From assembly GCA_029012365.1 (NCBI GenBank), contig JAQXLY010000028.1, positions 62,001-126,000 of the forward strand: a stretch of 64,000 bases of DNA, read 5' to 3'. Under the pieces are notes generated by a model. The model did no database searches and was not told the origin of the DNA. It saw nothing but the letters and a program-made list of their open reading frames with translations. Shown here piece after piece: positions 52,423 to 61,073 of the stretch. Every line of letters starts with the position of its first letter. The stretch's first letter is position 1. Source of the stretch: Lachnospiraceae bacterium (lineage in GTDB: Bacteria; Bacillota; Clostridia; Lachnospirales; Lachnospiraceae). Both the position numbers and the translations under genes were made by a program.

Positions 52423-52494
52423 ATTTCTAATTGACTTTGAAATCAAGATGATTTATCATCAAATCAGCAAGATTCATTTCTAATGAACTTTGAA
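52423..52494 (+). repeat. Direct-repeat pair upstream of the GH43 gene
   Basis: ATTTCTAATTGACTTTGAAA (52423-52442) and ATTTCTAATGAACTTTGAAC (52475-52494), 17 of 20 identical, 52 bp apart (five helical turns). The first copy contains the -35 box of the GH43 promoter. This fits two binding sites of a dimeric (AraC-like) activator or a repressor. Confidence 0.65.
52431..52459 (+). promoter_or_regulatory. Promoter of the GH43-esterase genes
   Basis: TTGACT, 17-bp spacer, TATCAT, about 80 bp upstream of the GH43 start. Confidence 0.7.
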
Positions 52495-52537
52495 CCGGGT
52501 TTTACATTTTATAAATTTTAAAACGGAGGTATGAATT

Positions 52538-53950
52538 ATGGGAACAGCCCAAAAGAAATGTGCATTTAACCCTTATCTTCCGTCCTGGGAGTATATTCCG
52601 GACGGCGAGCCGTATGTATTCGGTGACCGTGTATATGTATATGGCTCCCACGACCTGTACAACGGACACGTTTTCTGTCTCGGTGACTATGTATGCTGGT
52701 CCGCACCCGTAGATGATTTAGACAACTGGCGCTACGAGGGTGTGATTTATCCGAAGACCGCAGACCCGTTGAACCGTGAAGGTAAGATGTGTCTGTATGC
52801 TCCGGATGTCACAGTAGGTCCGGACGGCAGATATTACCTTTACTATGTTCTGGACCATGTATCCGTGGTGTCTGTTGCTGTTTGCGACACACCGGCGGGA
52901 AAGTATGAGTTTTACGGCTATGTACATTATGAAGACGGAACTCGTCTCGGCGACCGTCCGGGTGACGAACCGCAATTCGACCCGGGTGTTCTGACCGAGG
53001 ACGGCAGGACCTACCTTTACACCGGTTTCTGCGGCAGAGGTGATAAGAGTCGTACCGGCTCCATGGTAACAGTTCTGGATTCCGATATGCTCACCATTTC
53101 AGAAGCTCCGAAGCTGGTGGTTCCGGGCTGCGAATACAGCACCGGCAGCGGATTTGAAGGTCATGCCTTTTTTGAAGCTTCTTCTATTCGCAAGATAGGA
53201 GCTACTTACTATTTCATTTATTCCTCCGAAGTAATGCATGAGCTTTGCTATGCCACCGCGAAAAGCCCGACGGATAAGTTCACATACGGCGGCGTGATTG
53301 TCAGCAACTGTGATTTACATATCGACACGTACAAGCCTGCGGATATGCCTGCGGCTTACGGTGCAAACAACCACGGAAGCATCGTTGAAATTAACGGTCA
53401 GTGGTATATCTTCTATCACCGTCAGACCAACGGTACATGGTATTCCCGTCAGGGCTGTGCCGAGAAGATTACTGTCCTGCCTGACGGTTCCATACCACAG
53501 GTAGAAATCACCTCCTGTGGCTTAAACGACGGACCGCTTCCGGGCGTTGGCGAATATGCCGGCTATCTTGCATGTAACCTGTTTACGGATGTGCGTCATC
53601 CGTTTGTCGGCGGCGAAGGCTTCCCGAAGGTAATGCAGGACGGCAGGGACGGTGACGAAAACCCGGGCTATGTAGGCAACATTACAAATAGCGCAACCGC
53701 AGGCTTCAAATACTTTGATTGTAAGGGTGTGAAGCGTTTTGCCGTTACCACACGCGGTTACGGAAACGGCACCTTTGAAATCAGAACCGCCTGGGACGGC
53801 GAGGTGCTCGGTTCCGTTACTTTACAGTACACCAACGTCTGGGAGCGTTACGAAGCCGAAGCAAACATTCCGGACGGTATCAACGCAATCTATCTTACTT
53901 ACCGCGGCGGCGGAAACGTAAGCTTAAAGTCTTTTGAACTTTTGAAGTAG
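52538..53950 (+). CDS. GH43-family glycoside hydrolase with CBM6-like domain
   Basis: 470 residues, cytoplasmic. Five-bladed propeller: YIPDGEPYVFGDRVYVYGSHD (catalytic-base region, with PDGEP in place of the common ADP), CLYAPDVTVGPDGRYYLYY (pKa-modulating Asp) and GHAFFEASSIRKIG (general-acid Glu). Residues about 345-470 form a beta-sandwich (GFKYFDCKGVKRFAVTTRGYGNGTF) like CBM6. Family members are arabinofuranosidases, xylosidases or galactan enzymes; no single activity can be named. ACGGAGG precedes the ATG. Confidence 0.92.
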   Translation: MGTAQKKCAFNPYLPSWEYIPDGEPYVFGDRVYVYGSHDLYNGHVFCLGDYVCWSAPVDDLDNWRYEGVIYPKTADPLNREGKMCLYAPDVTVGPDGRYYLYYVLDHVSVVSVAVCDTPAGKYEFYGYVHYEDGTRLGDRPGDEPQFDPGVLTEDGRTYLYTGFCGRGDKSRTGSMVTVLDSDMLTISEAPKLVVPGCEYSTGSGFEGHAFFEASSIRKIGATYYFIYSSEVMHELCYATAKSPTDKFTYGGVIVSNCDLHIDTYKPADMPAAYGANNHGSIVEINGQWYIFYHRQTNGTWYSRQGCAEKITVLPDGSIPQVEITSCGLNDGPLPGVGEYAGYLACNLFTDVRHPFVGGEGFPKVMQDGRDGDENPGYVGNITNSATAGFKYFDCKGVKRFAVTTRGYGNGTFEIRTAWDGEVLGSVTLQYTNVWERYEAEANIPDGINAIYLTYRGGGNVSLKSFELLK

Positions 53951-54034
53951 AAACCGGGTCATTTGTGCCCGGCACGCGGCTCAGGCGTGGCGGCGCAAAC
54001 ACCCGACAAAAATAAATAAGAAAGAAGGTTACTT

Positions 54035-55564
54035 ATGATTCGTAGGGCAAAAACAGAAAACGGTATTGTAAAGGGGTTACCGGCAGCAGATCCGAGGATT
54101 ACGGCATTCAAGGGAATTCCGTTTGCAGCTCCGCCTGTCGGAGAAAACAGATGGCGTGCACCGCAGCCATGTAAAAACTGGGAAGGCGAGCTTGAAGCGT
54201 ATCAGTTTGCTCCGATTTCGGTACAGGACACACCGGGGCTCGGTACAGACGTATACTGTAAGGAATGGCATGTTGACCCGGAGATTCCGATGGGAGAAGA
54301 CTGCCTGTACTTAAACGTGTGGACAAATGCAAAAAGTGTCGATGACAAGCTTCCTGTTCTCGTATGGTTTTTCGGCGGCGGTTTTCAATGGGGGTATACC
54401 GCCGAGATGGAATTTGACGGTGAACGTTTTGCAAGACGCGGTATCGTAGTCGTAACCGTGAACTATCGTTTGAATTTATTCGGTTTCCTTGCACATCCCG
54501 ACCTTACAAGAGAACAGCCGGATGCGCCTTCAAACTTTGGTCTTCTTGACCAGCAGGCGGGACTCAAATGGGTAAAACGTAACATAGCTGCATTCGGCGG
54601 TGACCCGGACAGCATCACAATCGCCGGTCAGTCCGCAGGCGGCGGAAGTGTCCTGCAGCAGCTTACCGCTCCGTCCAATAAGGGGCTGTTCCAGAAGGCT
54701 GTTATTATGAGCGGTGCAATCCACAGTCCTTACACAGGACCGAATCCGAATATTGCTCCTGTAACGCTTGAAGCATCACAGGCAAACGGAAAAGGTTTTT
54801 TTGATTTTATCGGTGCAAAATCACTTGAAGAAGCCAGAGCAATGGATGCAGCATGGTTACTTTCCAAATATAACGAGTATGTAACGGACCATATGCGTAT
54901 GTTCCCGTGTCAGGACGGTGTCTTTTCCGTCGGTGACCCGATACTGCTGTTTGCAAAAGGGGAACGTCTGGATATTCCGGTGATGGCAGGAAATACTACT
55001 GATGAGTTTCCGGACTTCATTCCGGCAAAGAATGAGGCAGAATTAAAGAAAACGGCTGCCGGCTGCTTCGGTGAAGATGCAGAAAAATTTCTCGAATTTA
55101 CCGACAGCAAAGTACGCCTGGGAGACTTTGCCTATGCGCCGGTCAGCGGCATCGAGTGCTCCGTAAAGAGTATTTTCTTAGATAGTCAGGAAGTAGGCAA
55201 TACAAAGGACTGCTACTACTACCGCTTTGATGCTGACATACCGGGGCCGGATCATCCGGGCACCTTCCACTCTGTAGACTTGTGGTTCTTCTTTGAGACT
55301 CTGGCAAAGTGCTGGAGACCGTTTACCGGAAAGCACTATGATGTGGCACGTCAGATGTGTAATTACATGACCAACTTCATAAAGACCGGCAATCCGAACG
55401 GTACAGACATAGACGGTACTCCGCTTCCTGAATGGAACAGCTACACGAAGGAGCACAGATCCGGTATCGTTTTCGGAAAAGAAACCTCTTATTCAGAGGA
55501 TGTATCCGACACTCCTTTTGTAGGCTTCTTAGTTGATCATCTCTGCAAACAATTTAAGGAATAA
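54035..55564 (+). CDS. Type B carboxylesterase
   Basis: 509-residue alpha/beta hydrolase, cytoplasmic. FKGIPFAAPPVGENRWRAPQPC at the N-terminus, EDCLYLNVWTNA, oxyanion loop WFFGGGFQWG, nucleophile Ser in AGQSAGGGSVLQQL near 200 and catalytic His in FHSVDLWFFFE near 410. Acyl-ester hydrolase with broad chemistry; with GH27 and GH43 it may remove acetyl or feruloyl groups from sugars. It begins 84 bp after GH43; the gap holds a CCGGG/CCCGG hairpin. AGAAGGTTACTT precedes the ATG. Confidence 0.9.
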   Translation: MIRRAKTENGIVKGLPAADPRITAFKGIPFAAPPVGENRWRAPQPCKNWEGELEAYQFAPISVQDTPGLGTDVYCKEWHVDPEIPMGEDCLYLNVWTNAKSVDDKLPVLVWFFGGGFQWGYTAEMEFDGERFARRGIVVVTVNYRLNLFGFLAHPDLTREQPDAPSNFGLLDQQAGLKWVKRNIAAFGGDPDSITIAGQSAGGGSVLQQLTAPSNKGLFQKAVIMSGAIHSPYTGPNPNIAPVTLEASQANGKGFFDFIGAKSLEEARAMDAAWLLSKYNEYVTDHMRMFPCQDGVFSVGDPILLFAKGERLDIPVMAGNTTDEFPDFIPAKNEAELKKTAAGCFGEDAEKFLEFTDSKVRLGDFAYAPVSGIECSVKSIFLDSQEVGNTKDCYYYRFDADIPGPDHPGTFHSVDLWFFFETLAKCWRPFTGKHYDVARQMCNYMTNFIKTGNPNGTDIDGTPLPEWNSYTKEHRSGIVFGKETSYSEDVSDTPFVGFLVDHLCKQFKE

Positions 55565-55591
55565 TTTCTGTTTCATAAACACCTAAGAGCA

Positions 55592-55648
55592 GGGGGCTGT
55601 CACACGCATATGCCACGGTTTCGTCGCATAATTCGTATGGCAGCCCCT
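55592..55648. terminator. Long hairpin between convergent esterase and spoVAC
   Basis: GGGGCTG...CAGCCCC with a stem of about 17 bp (three mismatches) around a loop. No U-tract on either side, so function as a terminator is only probable from position. Confidence 0.45.
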
Positions 55649-55653
55649 CTGAA

Positions 55654-56160
55654 CTACAAAATTCCTATTATCTTCAGTATCCAGTATCCAAACCCTAAAA
55701 CCCAGCTGGTAAAGATCCCGTACAAAATAACCGGTCCCGCAATGGTAAAAATCTTACATCCGATACCAAATACCTGACCTTCCTTGCTATACTCAATAGC
55801 AGATGCCGCTACAGAGTTCGCGAATCCTGTAATCGGCACTACACTGCCGGCACCCGCATATTTTGTTAATTTCTGATAAAGATTTAATCCTGTTGTCAAT
55901 GCAGACAAAAAGACAAGGCTGATTGTTACATACAATGCCGCATCTTCTTTACTCGCTCCCATATTTTGATACCAGTTCATTAATACCTGTCCGAGAGTGC
56001 AGATGGCACCACCTACTACAAATGCCCATGTAATATTCACAAAAGGGTTATGCTTCGGTGTTACTTTTTCCACATACTGATTGTACTTTTTGTCACGCTT
56101 TGTACTGTCTGTTTCGCTTACCACCTCATGTATCATACGCTTTCTTTGCTTTTCATCCAT
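55654..56160 (-). CDS. spoVAC: Stage V sporulation protein AC
   Basis: 168-residue membrane protein with five helices, the mechanosensitive-like core subunit of the dipicolinic-acid channel. FVVGGAICTLGQVLMNWYQN and KYAGAGSVVPITGFANSVAASA are diagnostic. Last gene of the sigF-spoVAA-AB run; 109 bp separate it from spoVAB, so a separate forespore promoter is possible but none was recognised. Confidence 0.95.
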   Translation of the reverse strand: MDEKQRKRMIHEVVSETDSTKRDKKYNQYVEKVTPKHNPFVNITWAFVVGGAICTLGQVLMNWYQNMGASKEDAALYVTISLVFLSALTTGLNLYQKLTKYAGAGSVVPITGFANSVAASAIEYSKEGQVFGIGCKIFTIAGPVILYGIFTSWVLGFGYWILKIIGIL

Positions 56161-56269
56161 ACCACGCAGCTCCCTTTCCTGTAAATCCTTCTTCTTTCCA
56201 TAGATTTTCTGATGCAGCAGCCGGAAATTCAGACAAGTTATTTCATCCGGTTATTTGCGGAATGATACA

Positions 56270-56698
56270 CTATTTCCCTGCTCCGAGAATCAGCTGATAC
56301 CATGACCCGAATCCTTTTCCCACGGCAAATGCAAGTACAATATACGGCAATCCCACTTTAATCCTGATTCTTCTTATCATTACCGGGAATACATTTACTA
56401 CTTCTGCCAGTGCCGCCGCAAGACACCCTACAAACACTCCCGAGAAAAAGCCTCCGGCAGTTCTGCATAACGTACCGCAAAATATTTCCCACCGGAAAAT
56501 ATCAAGTCCGTTTGCAAGCGTCACTCCGAATATTGCTATTGTTTCATACAGCATTGTATGTTTCGCTGTTTTCGTTCCTGCCGCAAGTCTTGTTACAACG
56601 CCCACCGTTGTAATAAATGCAAATAATCCTGCGGCTACCGCTACGCCAAAGGAAATTCCTGTAAAATAATAAAGTGCAATCCGTATTCCGTCAGACAT
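56270..56698 (-). CDS. spoVAB: Stage V sporulation protein AB
   Basis: 142-residue membrane protein with four or five helices. The ATG at 56698 follows GGGAGG and overlaps the spoVAA stop by 8 bp; the track start adds 11 codons. YYFTGISFGVAVAAGLFAFITTVGVVTRLA and FCRTAGGFFSGVFVGCLAAALAEVVNVFPVMIRR fit SpoVAB. Confidence 0.93.
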   Translation of the reverse strand: MSDGIRIALYYFTGISFGVAVAAGLFAFITTVGVVTRLAAGTKTAKHTMLYETIAIFGVTLANGLDIFRWEIFCGTLCRTAGGFFSGVFVGCLAAALAEVVNVFPVMIRRIRIKVGLPYIVLAFAVGKGFGSWYQLILGAGK

Positions 56699-57326
56699 CT
56701 TCCTTCCTGCCCTCCCTTGATGCATTCTCAATAATCGTGGAATTTACATCTTTCTCATACTGTCGCATTTGTACCTGTAACGGTGTAGGGTCACTGTCAA
56801 TCTTCTTTCTCATAAAATGATTAAAAAACAGAATAATTCCAAGAGGAATCCCAATGCTGTATGCGATTTCAAGCTCACCCGGACCTCCCCGTTCCGCACC
56901 TTCCGTCAGCCGGTAAATCATCGAAAATATTTCTTCCACACTGGCATCTTTATTAAATGTCACAATGGTAAAGGCAGCACCGAAAAATACGGACAGACAG
57001 ACAAATGCCGTCTTACACCAGTCAAAAAGCTTTGCTTTATTTGCTTGTCCATCCGGCATATATTCTACAATAAAGTCCGATTCTCCTACTGGAGTAACCG
57101 ATACTTCAGGATAGCTGTTACCGACCAGCTCAATTACCTTTAGCACCGAAAATGCCTTCTTTTCTTTCTTCTCCTTCGGAAAACAATATAACTCAATCGC
57201 ACCGACCTTTTGCTGAACGACCGGATCTGTAGTATATACGGATGCCACGTCGGAAAGCACTACTCTCTTCTTATTTACAAGCCTGCTCTGATCAAAGTAA
57301 AGGAATACAGTTACCTGTTGTGGCAT
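56691..57326 (-). CDS. spoVAA: Stage V sporulation protein AA
   Basis: 211 residues. The ATG at 57326 (MPQQVTVFLYFDQSR) follows AGGGGGAACG. N-terminal soluble domain of about 95 residues, then two or three membrane helices (FVCLSVFFGAAFTIVTF, YSIGIPLGIILFFNHFM). Cytosolic-plus-membrane SpoVAA layout. Overlaps the 61-residue gene upstream and spoVAB downstream, so the group is translationally coupled. Confidence 0.92.
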   Translation of the reverse strand: MPQQVTVFLYFDQSRLVNKKRVVLSDVASVYTTDPVVQQKVGAIELYCFPKEKKEKKAFSVLKVIELVGNSYPEVSVTPVGESDFIVEYMPDGQANKAKLFDWCKTAFVCLSVFFGAAFTIVTFNKDASVEEIFSMIYRLTEGAERGGPGELEIAYSIGIPLGIILFFNHFMRKKIDSDPTPLQVQMRQYEKDVNSTIIENASREGRKEDV

Positions 57327-57496
57327 AAACGTTCCCCCTGGCAAGGCTGATCCGCAATCCGCATATATGCCTCTTTATATACTAAAACACCCTCCGGCAT
57401 ATCCTCCGGTCTCTGCAGGTACCAGACAAAAAAGAAAACTATTGCCAAAAGTGCTAACGATGCCAGCGCTAACGCAACTCTTTGTTTCACCGTCAT
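57311..57496 (-). CDS. Small membrane protein between sigF and spoVAA
   Basis: 61 residues: one membrane helix (VALALASLALLAIVFFFVWYLQ) after MTVKQR, then a short exported or cytosolic tail ending CQGERLCHNR. AAGGCGG precedes the ATG. Its 3' end overlaps the spoVAA start by 16 bp, so it is translated with spoVAA. Not present in the Bacillus spoVA operon; unassigned, likely sporulation-linked by position. Confidence 0.7.
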   Translation of the reverse strand: MTVKQRVALALASLALLAIVFFFVWYLQRPEDMPEGVLVYKEAYMRIADQPCQGERLCHNR

Positions 57497-57552
57497 CTTT
57501 TCTTCACCGCCTTTCCCGATACTGACGGAAGTATATGCCGTTTTTGTACAAA

Positions 57553-58266
57553 CTATGCAAGAAGATTTCGCATTCGCTGCAATACCTTCTTTTCCATCCG
57601 GCTTACCTGCACCTGACTTACACCCAGAATCGCCGCAATTTCCGTCTGGGTCTTATTTTCAAAATAGCGCATCTCAATCAGCCGTCTTTCTTCCTGCCCC
57701 AATTCTTCTAACAGTTGTTTCATCACAAGATGATTCACGATTTTCTCCGTTGCATCCTCTTCCCCTGCAATCCGCTCCGCAAGAATACTTTCCGTTCCGT
57801 CCGCACGGTTCACCGGCTTTGACAAAGATTCCACCTCCGTGCAGGCTTCCATGGCAAGTACGATATCTTCCATACTCATCCCTGTATCTTCTGCAATTTC
57901 TTCAAGCGTTGCATCCCTCCCAAGCTTTGCCGAGAGCCTTTCTCCGGATGTTCGGAGCTTCATGTGATTTTCTTTGATTGTTCTGCTTACCTTTATCATA
58001 CCGTCATCCCGGAGAAAACGCTTGATTTCACCGCTTATCATCGGTACTGCATAGGTTGAGAATTTGACATCAAAGGTAATATCAAACTTATCGATTGCCT
58101 TGATTAATCCGATAATTCCGATTTGAAACAAATCCTCTGCTTCGCAGCCTCTTCCCATGAAACGCCTTACCATACTCCATACCAGACCGACGTTTTCGGT
58201 AATCAGCTGCTCCCTAGCCTGTCTGTCTCCCTCCTGCGAGAGACGTATCAGTCCGATTGTATCCAA
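57553..58266 (-). CDS. sigF: Forespore sigma factor F
   Basis: 237-residue sigma-70-family factor that starts forespore-specific transcription. The start codon is TTG (TTGGATACAATC) after GGAGGAG. Region 2 LIGIIGLIKAIDKFDITFDVKFSTYAVP, -10 recognition follows; region 4 LGQEERRLIEMRYFENKTQTEIAAILGVSQVQVSRMEKKVL. Held inactive by SpoIIAB. Confidence 0.97.
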   Translation of the reverse strand: MDTIGLIRLSQEGDRQAREQLITENVGLVWSMVRRFMGRGCEAEDLFQIGIIGLIKAIDKFDITFDVKFSTYAVPMISGEIKRFLRDDGMIKVSRTIKENHMKLRTSGERLSAKLGRDATLEEIAEDTGMSMEDIVLAMEACTEVESLSKPVNRADGTESILAERIAGEEDATEKIVNHLVMKQLLEELGQEERRLIEMRYFENKTQTEIAAILGVSQVQVSRMEKKVLQRMRNLLA

Positions 58267-58282
58267 ACGCTCCTCCTCCCGA

Positions 58283-58708
58283 TTACCCGATTACCTTTTT
58301 CATATTTACAACTGTCCCTTCACCTACTGTCGATTCCACCGTCAATTCATCCGTAAATGCCTCCATAAAGGAGAAGCCCATTCCGGAACGTTCCATTTCC
58401 GGCTTTGTGGTATACATCGGCTCCATTGCCGCTGCAATATCCGCAATTCCGCTTCCGGTATCCGTAATCCGGAAAAAAACTTCTCTCCCTTTTCTCGCAC
58501 ACCATAGTTCTACCATTCCCCCGTTTTCTCCGTATCCGTGAATAATAGCATTTGTCACTGCCTCCGACACTGCGGTCTTCGCATCGGCAAGCTCCTCTAA
58601 CGTCGGATTAAGCGGTGTCAAAAAAGCTGCCACCGTCATTCGTGCCAATGCTTCATTACAGGATTTTGCCTGAAACACCAGCTGCATTTCATTATCAAAG
58701 CTGTCCAC
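58283..58708 (-). CDS. spoIIAB: Anti-sigma-F factor SpoIIAB (kinase)
   Basis: 141-residue GHKL protein kinase that binds sigma F and phosphorylates SpoIIAA. GTG start with GGAGG upstream. AVSEAVTNAIIHGY (N-box), FRITDTGSGI and GMGFSFMEAFTD. Standard length. Confidence 0.97.
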   Translation of the reverse strand: MDSFDNEMQLVFQAKSCNEALARMTVAAFLTPLNPTLEELADAKTAVSEAVTNAIIHGYGENGGMVELWCARKGREVFFRITDTGSGIADIAAAMEPMYTTKPEMERSGMGFSFMEAFTDELTVESTVGEGTVVNMKKVIG

Positions 58709-58731
58709 TCTCCTGCCTCCTTTTCTCTCTT

Positions 58732-59097
58732 CTAATTTTGCTCTGCAAAATATTCCCTTGCCGGACGTATAAAGGCTTCTTCTACCGTTTCATACCGTTC
58801 CACAATCTTATATAGTCCGGAAAAGCCGAGGATTCGTTCCACATTTTTCCCGACTCCCGTTACACCGACACGTCCCCCTTGAAAAATAACATGACGGTAA
58901 CGCCCCATAATTACTCCTATACCTGAACTGTCCATAAAATCCACACCGGTAAAATCAAACAAAATATGTTTTGCCTGACTTCTTGCCAACAGCGTATCTG
59001 CTGTTTCCCTGACTGCCATGGCCGTGTGATGGTCCAAATCCGCTTTCAAATGAATAATCAGGATATTATCCCGTATCTCATACTCTGCTGCCTGCAT
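58732..59097 (-). CDS. spoIIAA: Anti-anti-sigma factor SpoIIAA
   Basis: 121-residue STAS-domain protein. The ATG at 59097 (MQAAEYEIRDNILIIHLK) follows AAGGAGG and replaces the track start 20 codons upstream. Phosphorylation site Ser in FMDSSGIGVIMGRY. When dephosphorylated by SpoIIE it frees sigma F from SpoIIAB. First gene of the operon; a sigma-H promoter was not convincingly found in the 95 bp available. Confidence 0.96.
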   Translation of the reverse strand: MQAAEYEIRDNILIIHLKADLDHHTAMAVRETADTLLARSQAKHILFDFTGVDFMDSSGIGVIMGRYRHVIFQGGRVGVTGVGKNVERILGFSGLYKIVERYETVEEAFIRPAREYFAEQN

Positions 59098-59192
59098 GTC
59101 TCCTCCTTTCTTACAAAATCCGGACTGTGTAAGCACGCTTGCACCCTTTCCTCTCATCCGGCATCTTTGGCTCCGGGGCTTTGCACCTGCAC

Positions 59193-59226
59193 AAAAAAAG
59201 AAGACACGACCCTGTCATGTCTTCTT
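59193..59226 (-). terminator. Terminator after the TPR gene
   Basis: Minus strand AAGAAGACATGAC-AGG-GTCGTGTCTTCTT, 13-bp stem with one G-U, followed by a run of T. It isolates the sigF operon from the upstream unit. Confidence 0.92.
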
Positions 59227-59252
59227 TGGTAACAGATTTTGTAGTTTTATTA

Positions 59253-60692
59253 TTAATCCAACCCGTCCATACATTGATGTGCCATTTCGGCACGCTCGCT
59301 GTCCGGGTATTGATTAACCAACATCTGCAAATAGATTCTGGCATTCTTTTCATCGCCGCTCTTCTGGTAAGAACGGCCTAAGAAATAAAGATTGTCCGCA
59401 CTATCTTCTCCCATATTGTAAGCAGCCAACAGATAGTTGACGGCTTCTCCGTATTTTGCAGCACCATATAAATCATGTCCGTAATCGAATCCGTATTTCT
59501 TTACCTTTTCGGCAACCTCATCCCTTATCTGCTTATAAACTGCCGCCGTTTTCGACCGCACCAAGGCAATATTCTCATTTTCAAGAAGTCTGTCCGCATA
59601 CGCAATCAAATCATCTAAAATATCCGATAAATCTTCTTCCTCTTCCGCCTTTATCAAGCGTTCCTTTAATTGCGGATATTCCGCAATCAACAGCAATACC
59701 TGTTCATATGCATCAGCATCAAATGCGGATACTTCCTCATTCTCCCGACGCAGCTCTATAATCCTGTTTTCCGCCTCTTTCAGCTTGTCCGACAGATTCT
59801 CCTTTTCTTTTTCCAACACAGAAATCGTTGTGGTATAAGATGCTATCTCTGCTCCGTAATCCCGTTCCTCATTTGCGTACTCTGCCTTTACATCCGAACG
59901 TACCGTAGGAACAATCAGCCAGTAAAGTACCGCAATTCCGATTAAAATCCCGGCAAAAAAAGTAATAAAGGCAATATAATTCGGCTTGTCCTCCTGATAA
60001 GAAACAGCAGACACCGCCGGCTGATAGGATACGCTCTCTATACTCCGCTCGGTATGTACCTTCTGACCGTCCGGATTCAGCACCCTTTCAATTTCCGCCA
60101 GATAAGCAAGCGTCGTTGTATTTGCCACATCGGTTTTCTGCGCCCTTAAAAGACACCGTTTCGCCTTTTCATATTCATCGTTTTTCATATAAAGCAGAGC
60201 CAGAAGCTGCAATGCACGTACATACCCCGGACGGGCACTGATTACCTTTCTCAACTGGAGCATTGCAAGGTCATCGCTCCCCTGTTTCGCATATGCAAGC
60301 GCCTGATTAAACTTCTTTACAGTCTGGTTCACAGCATCCAGCTTTGCCGGATTTGATTGTATCTTTTCTATAAAATAATCCGCAAGGTTATTTTCCGGTA
60401 TAAAGTGCTTGCTGATAATCCATTCGCTTAACGCCGCAACAGGCTCACCCAGTTCATGATATACCAGCCCCAGAAGATTCCGTGCCTGTATATTTCTTTT
60501 ATTGCATTCCAGACTCCTTTTTAACATCGTAACCGCACCGGACAAATCTCTCACCTGTGCTCTTCTAAGGCCTTCGTTATAATAACGGTTTGATAACCGG
60601 TATAACCGAATTGCAACAGCCGTATCCGTCCCACACTGTTCACAGTACCTCCGATTACGCCCTATTTCATATCCACACTTCGGACAATTCAT
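59253..60692 (-). CDS. Zinc-ribbon TPR membrane protein
   Basis: 479 residues. N-terminal zinc ribbon CPKCGYEIGRNRRYCEQCG (two C-x2-C), TPR repeats at about 30-205 (GLRRAQVRDLSGAVTMLKRS, LQLLALLYMKNDEYEKAKRC), one membrane helix near 240-260 (IAFITFFAGILIGIAVLYWL), a coiled coil (SVLEKEKENLSDKLKEAEN) and a TPR-containing C-terminal part beyond the membrane. Probably a scaffold. Start overlaps the end of the upstream 51-residue gene by 4 bp. Confidence 0.85.
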   Translation of the reverse strand: MNCPKCGYEIGRNRRYCEQCGTDTAVAIRLYRLSNRYYNEGLRRAQVRDLSGAVTMLKRSLECNKRNIQARNLLGLVYHELGEPVAALSEWIISKHFIPENNLADYFIEKIQSNPAKLDAVNQTVKKFNQALAYAKQGSDDLAMLQLRKVISARPGYVRALQLLALLYMKNDEYEKAKRCLLRAQKTDVANTTTLAYLAEIERVLNPDGQKVHTERSIESVSYQPAVSAVSYQEDKPNYIAFITFFAGILIGIAVLYWLIVPTVRSDVKAEYANEERDYGAEIASYTTTISVLEKEKENLSDKLKEAENRIIELRRENEEVSAFDADAYEQVLLLIAEYPQLKERLIKAEEEEDLSDILDDLIAYADRLLENENIALVRSKTAAVYKQIRDEVAEKVKKYGFDYGHDLYGAAKYGEAVNYLLAAYNMGEDSADNLYFLGRSYQKSGDEKNARIYLQMLVNQYPDSERAEMAHQCMDGLD

Positions 60693-60844
60693 CTCTCTCT
60701 CCTACCTTCTGTCCTTTTTCCCGTAATTACCTGTTCCAGCAAATCAGACAAATCCGTCAAATCATTGTTTAAAATTGCTTCCTCTGCCTGATCAATCTCC
60801 AAACTAGGCTGAAACTTTGCCAGCTCTTCCTCGTAATTTAACAT
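60689..60844 (-). CDS. Small acidic protein of 51 residues
   Basis: The ATG at 60844 (MLNYEEELAKFQPS) after GGCAGGAGG is chosen; the track ORF's 56 upstream codons run through the promoter. Acidic, helical, no membrane segment. It overlaps the TPR gene by ATGA, so both are one unit with a promoter at 60918-60946. Unassigned. Confidence 0.75.
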   Translation of the reverse strand: MLNYEEELAKFQPSLEIDQAEEAILNNDLTDLSDLLEQVITGKRTEGRRER

Positions 60845-60917
60845 GCTCTTTCCTCCTGCCTTGTACAGCCTCCAAAACAGCCAAATCTGACTTTCTCTAT
60901 TCTTAACTCTACTTTCT

Positions 60918-60946
60918 ATCATATAGACAAATGCGGCAAAAATCAA
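60918..60946 (-). promoter_or_regulatory. Promoter of the 51-residue/TPR operon
   Basis: Minus strand TTGATT, 17-bp spacer, TATGAT, about 75 bp before the start codon. Confidence 0.75.
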
Positions 60947-60979
60947 TAGGTATGCTCTACTTTTTTTATTCTTATATGC

Positions 60980-61019
60980 AAAAAAGGCGATATTGCCCGT
61001 TTTTACGTGCAATATCGCC
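60980..61019 (-). terminator. Terminator of valS
   Basis: Minus strand GGCGATATTGC / GCAATATCGCC perfect 11-bp stem, 12-base loop, followed by TTTTTTG. It lies 55 bp after the valS stop. Confidence 0.95.
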
Positions 61020-61073
61020 TTTTCTTTTCCTTTTTTTCCCTAAAAGTCCCTGTTTCCCCGACTTCTTAAGCTT

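Noticed and set aside
59098-59192. Sigma-H promoter for spoIIAA
   Set aside because: AGAGGAAA resembles a -35, but no GAAT-type -10 lies at the required distance.
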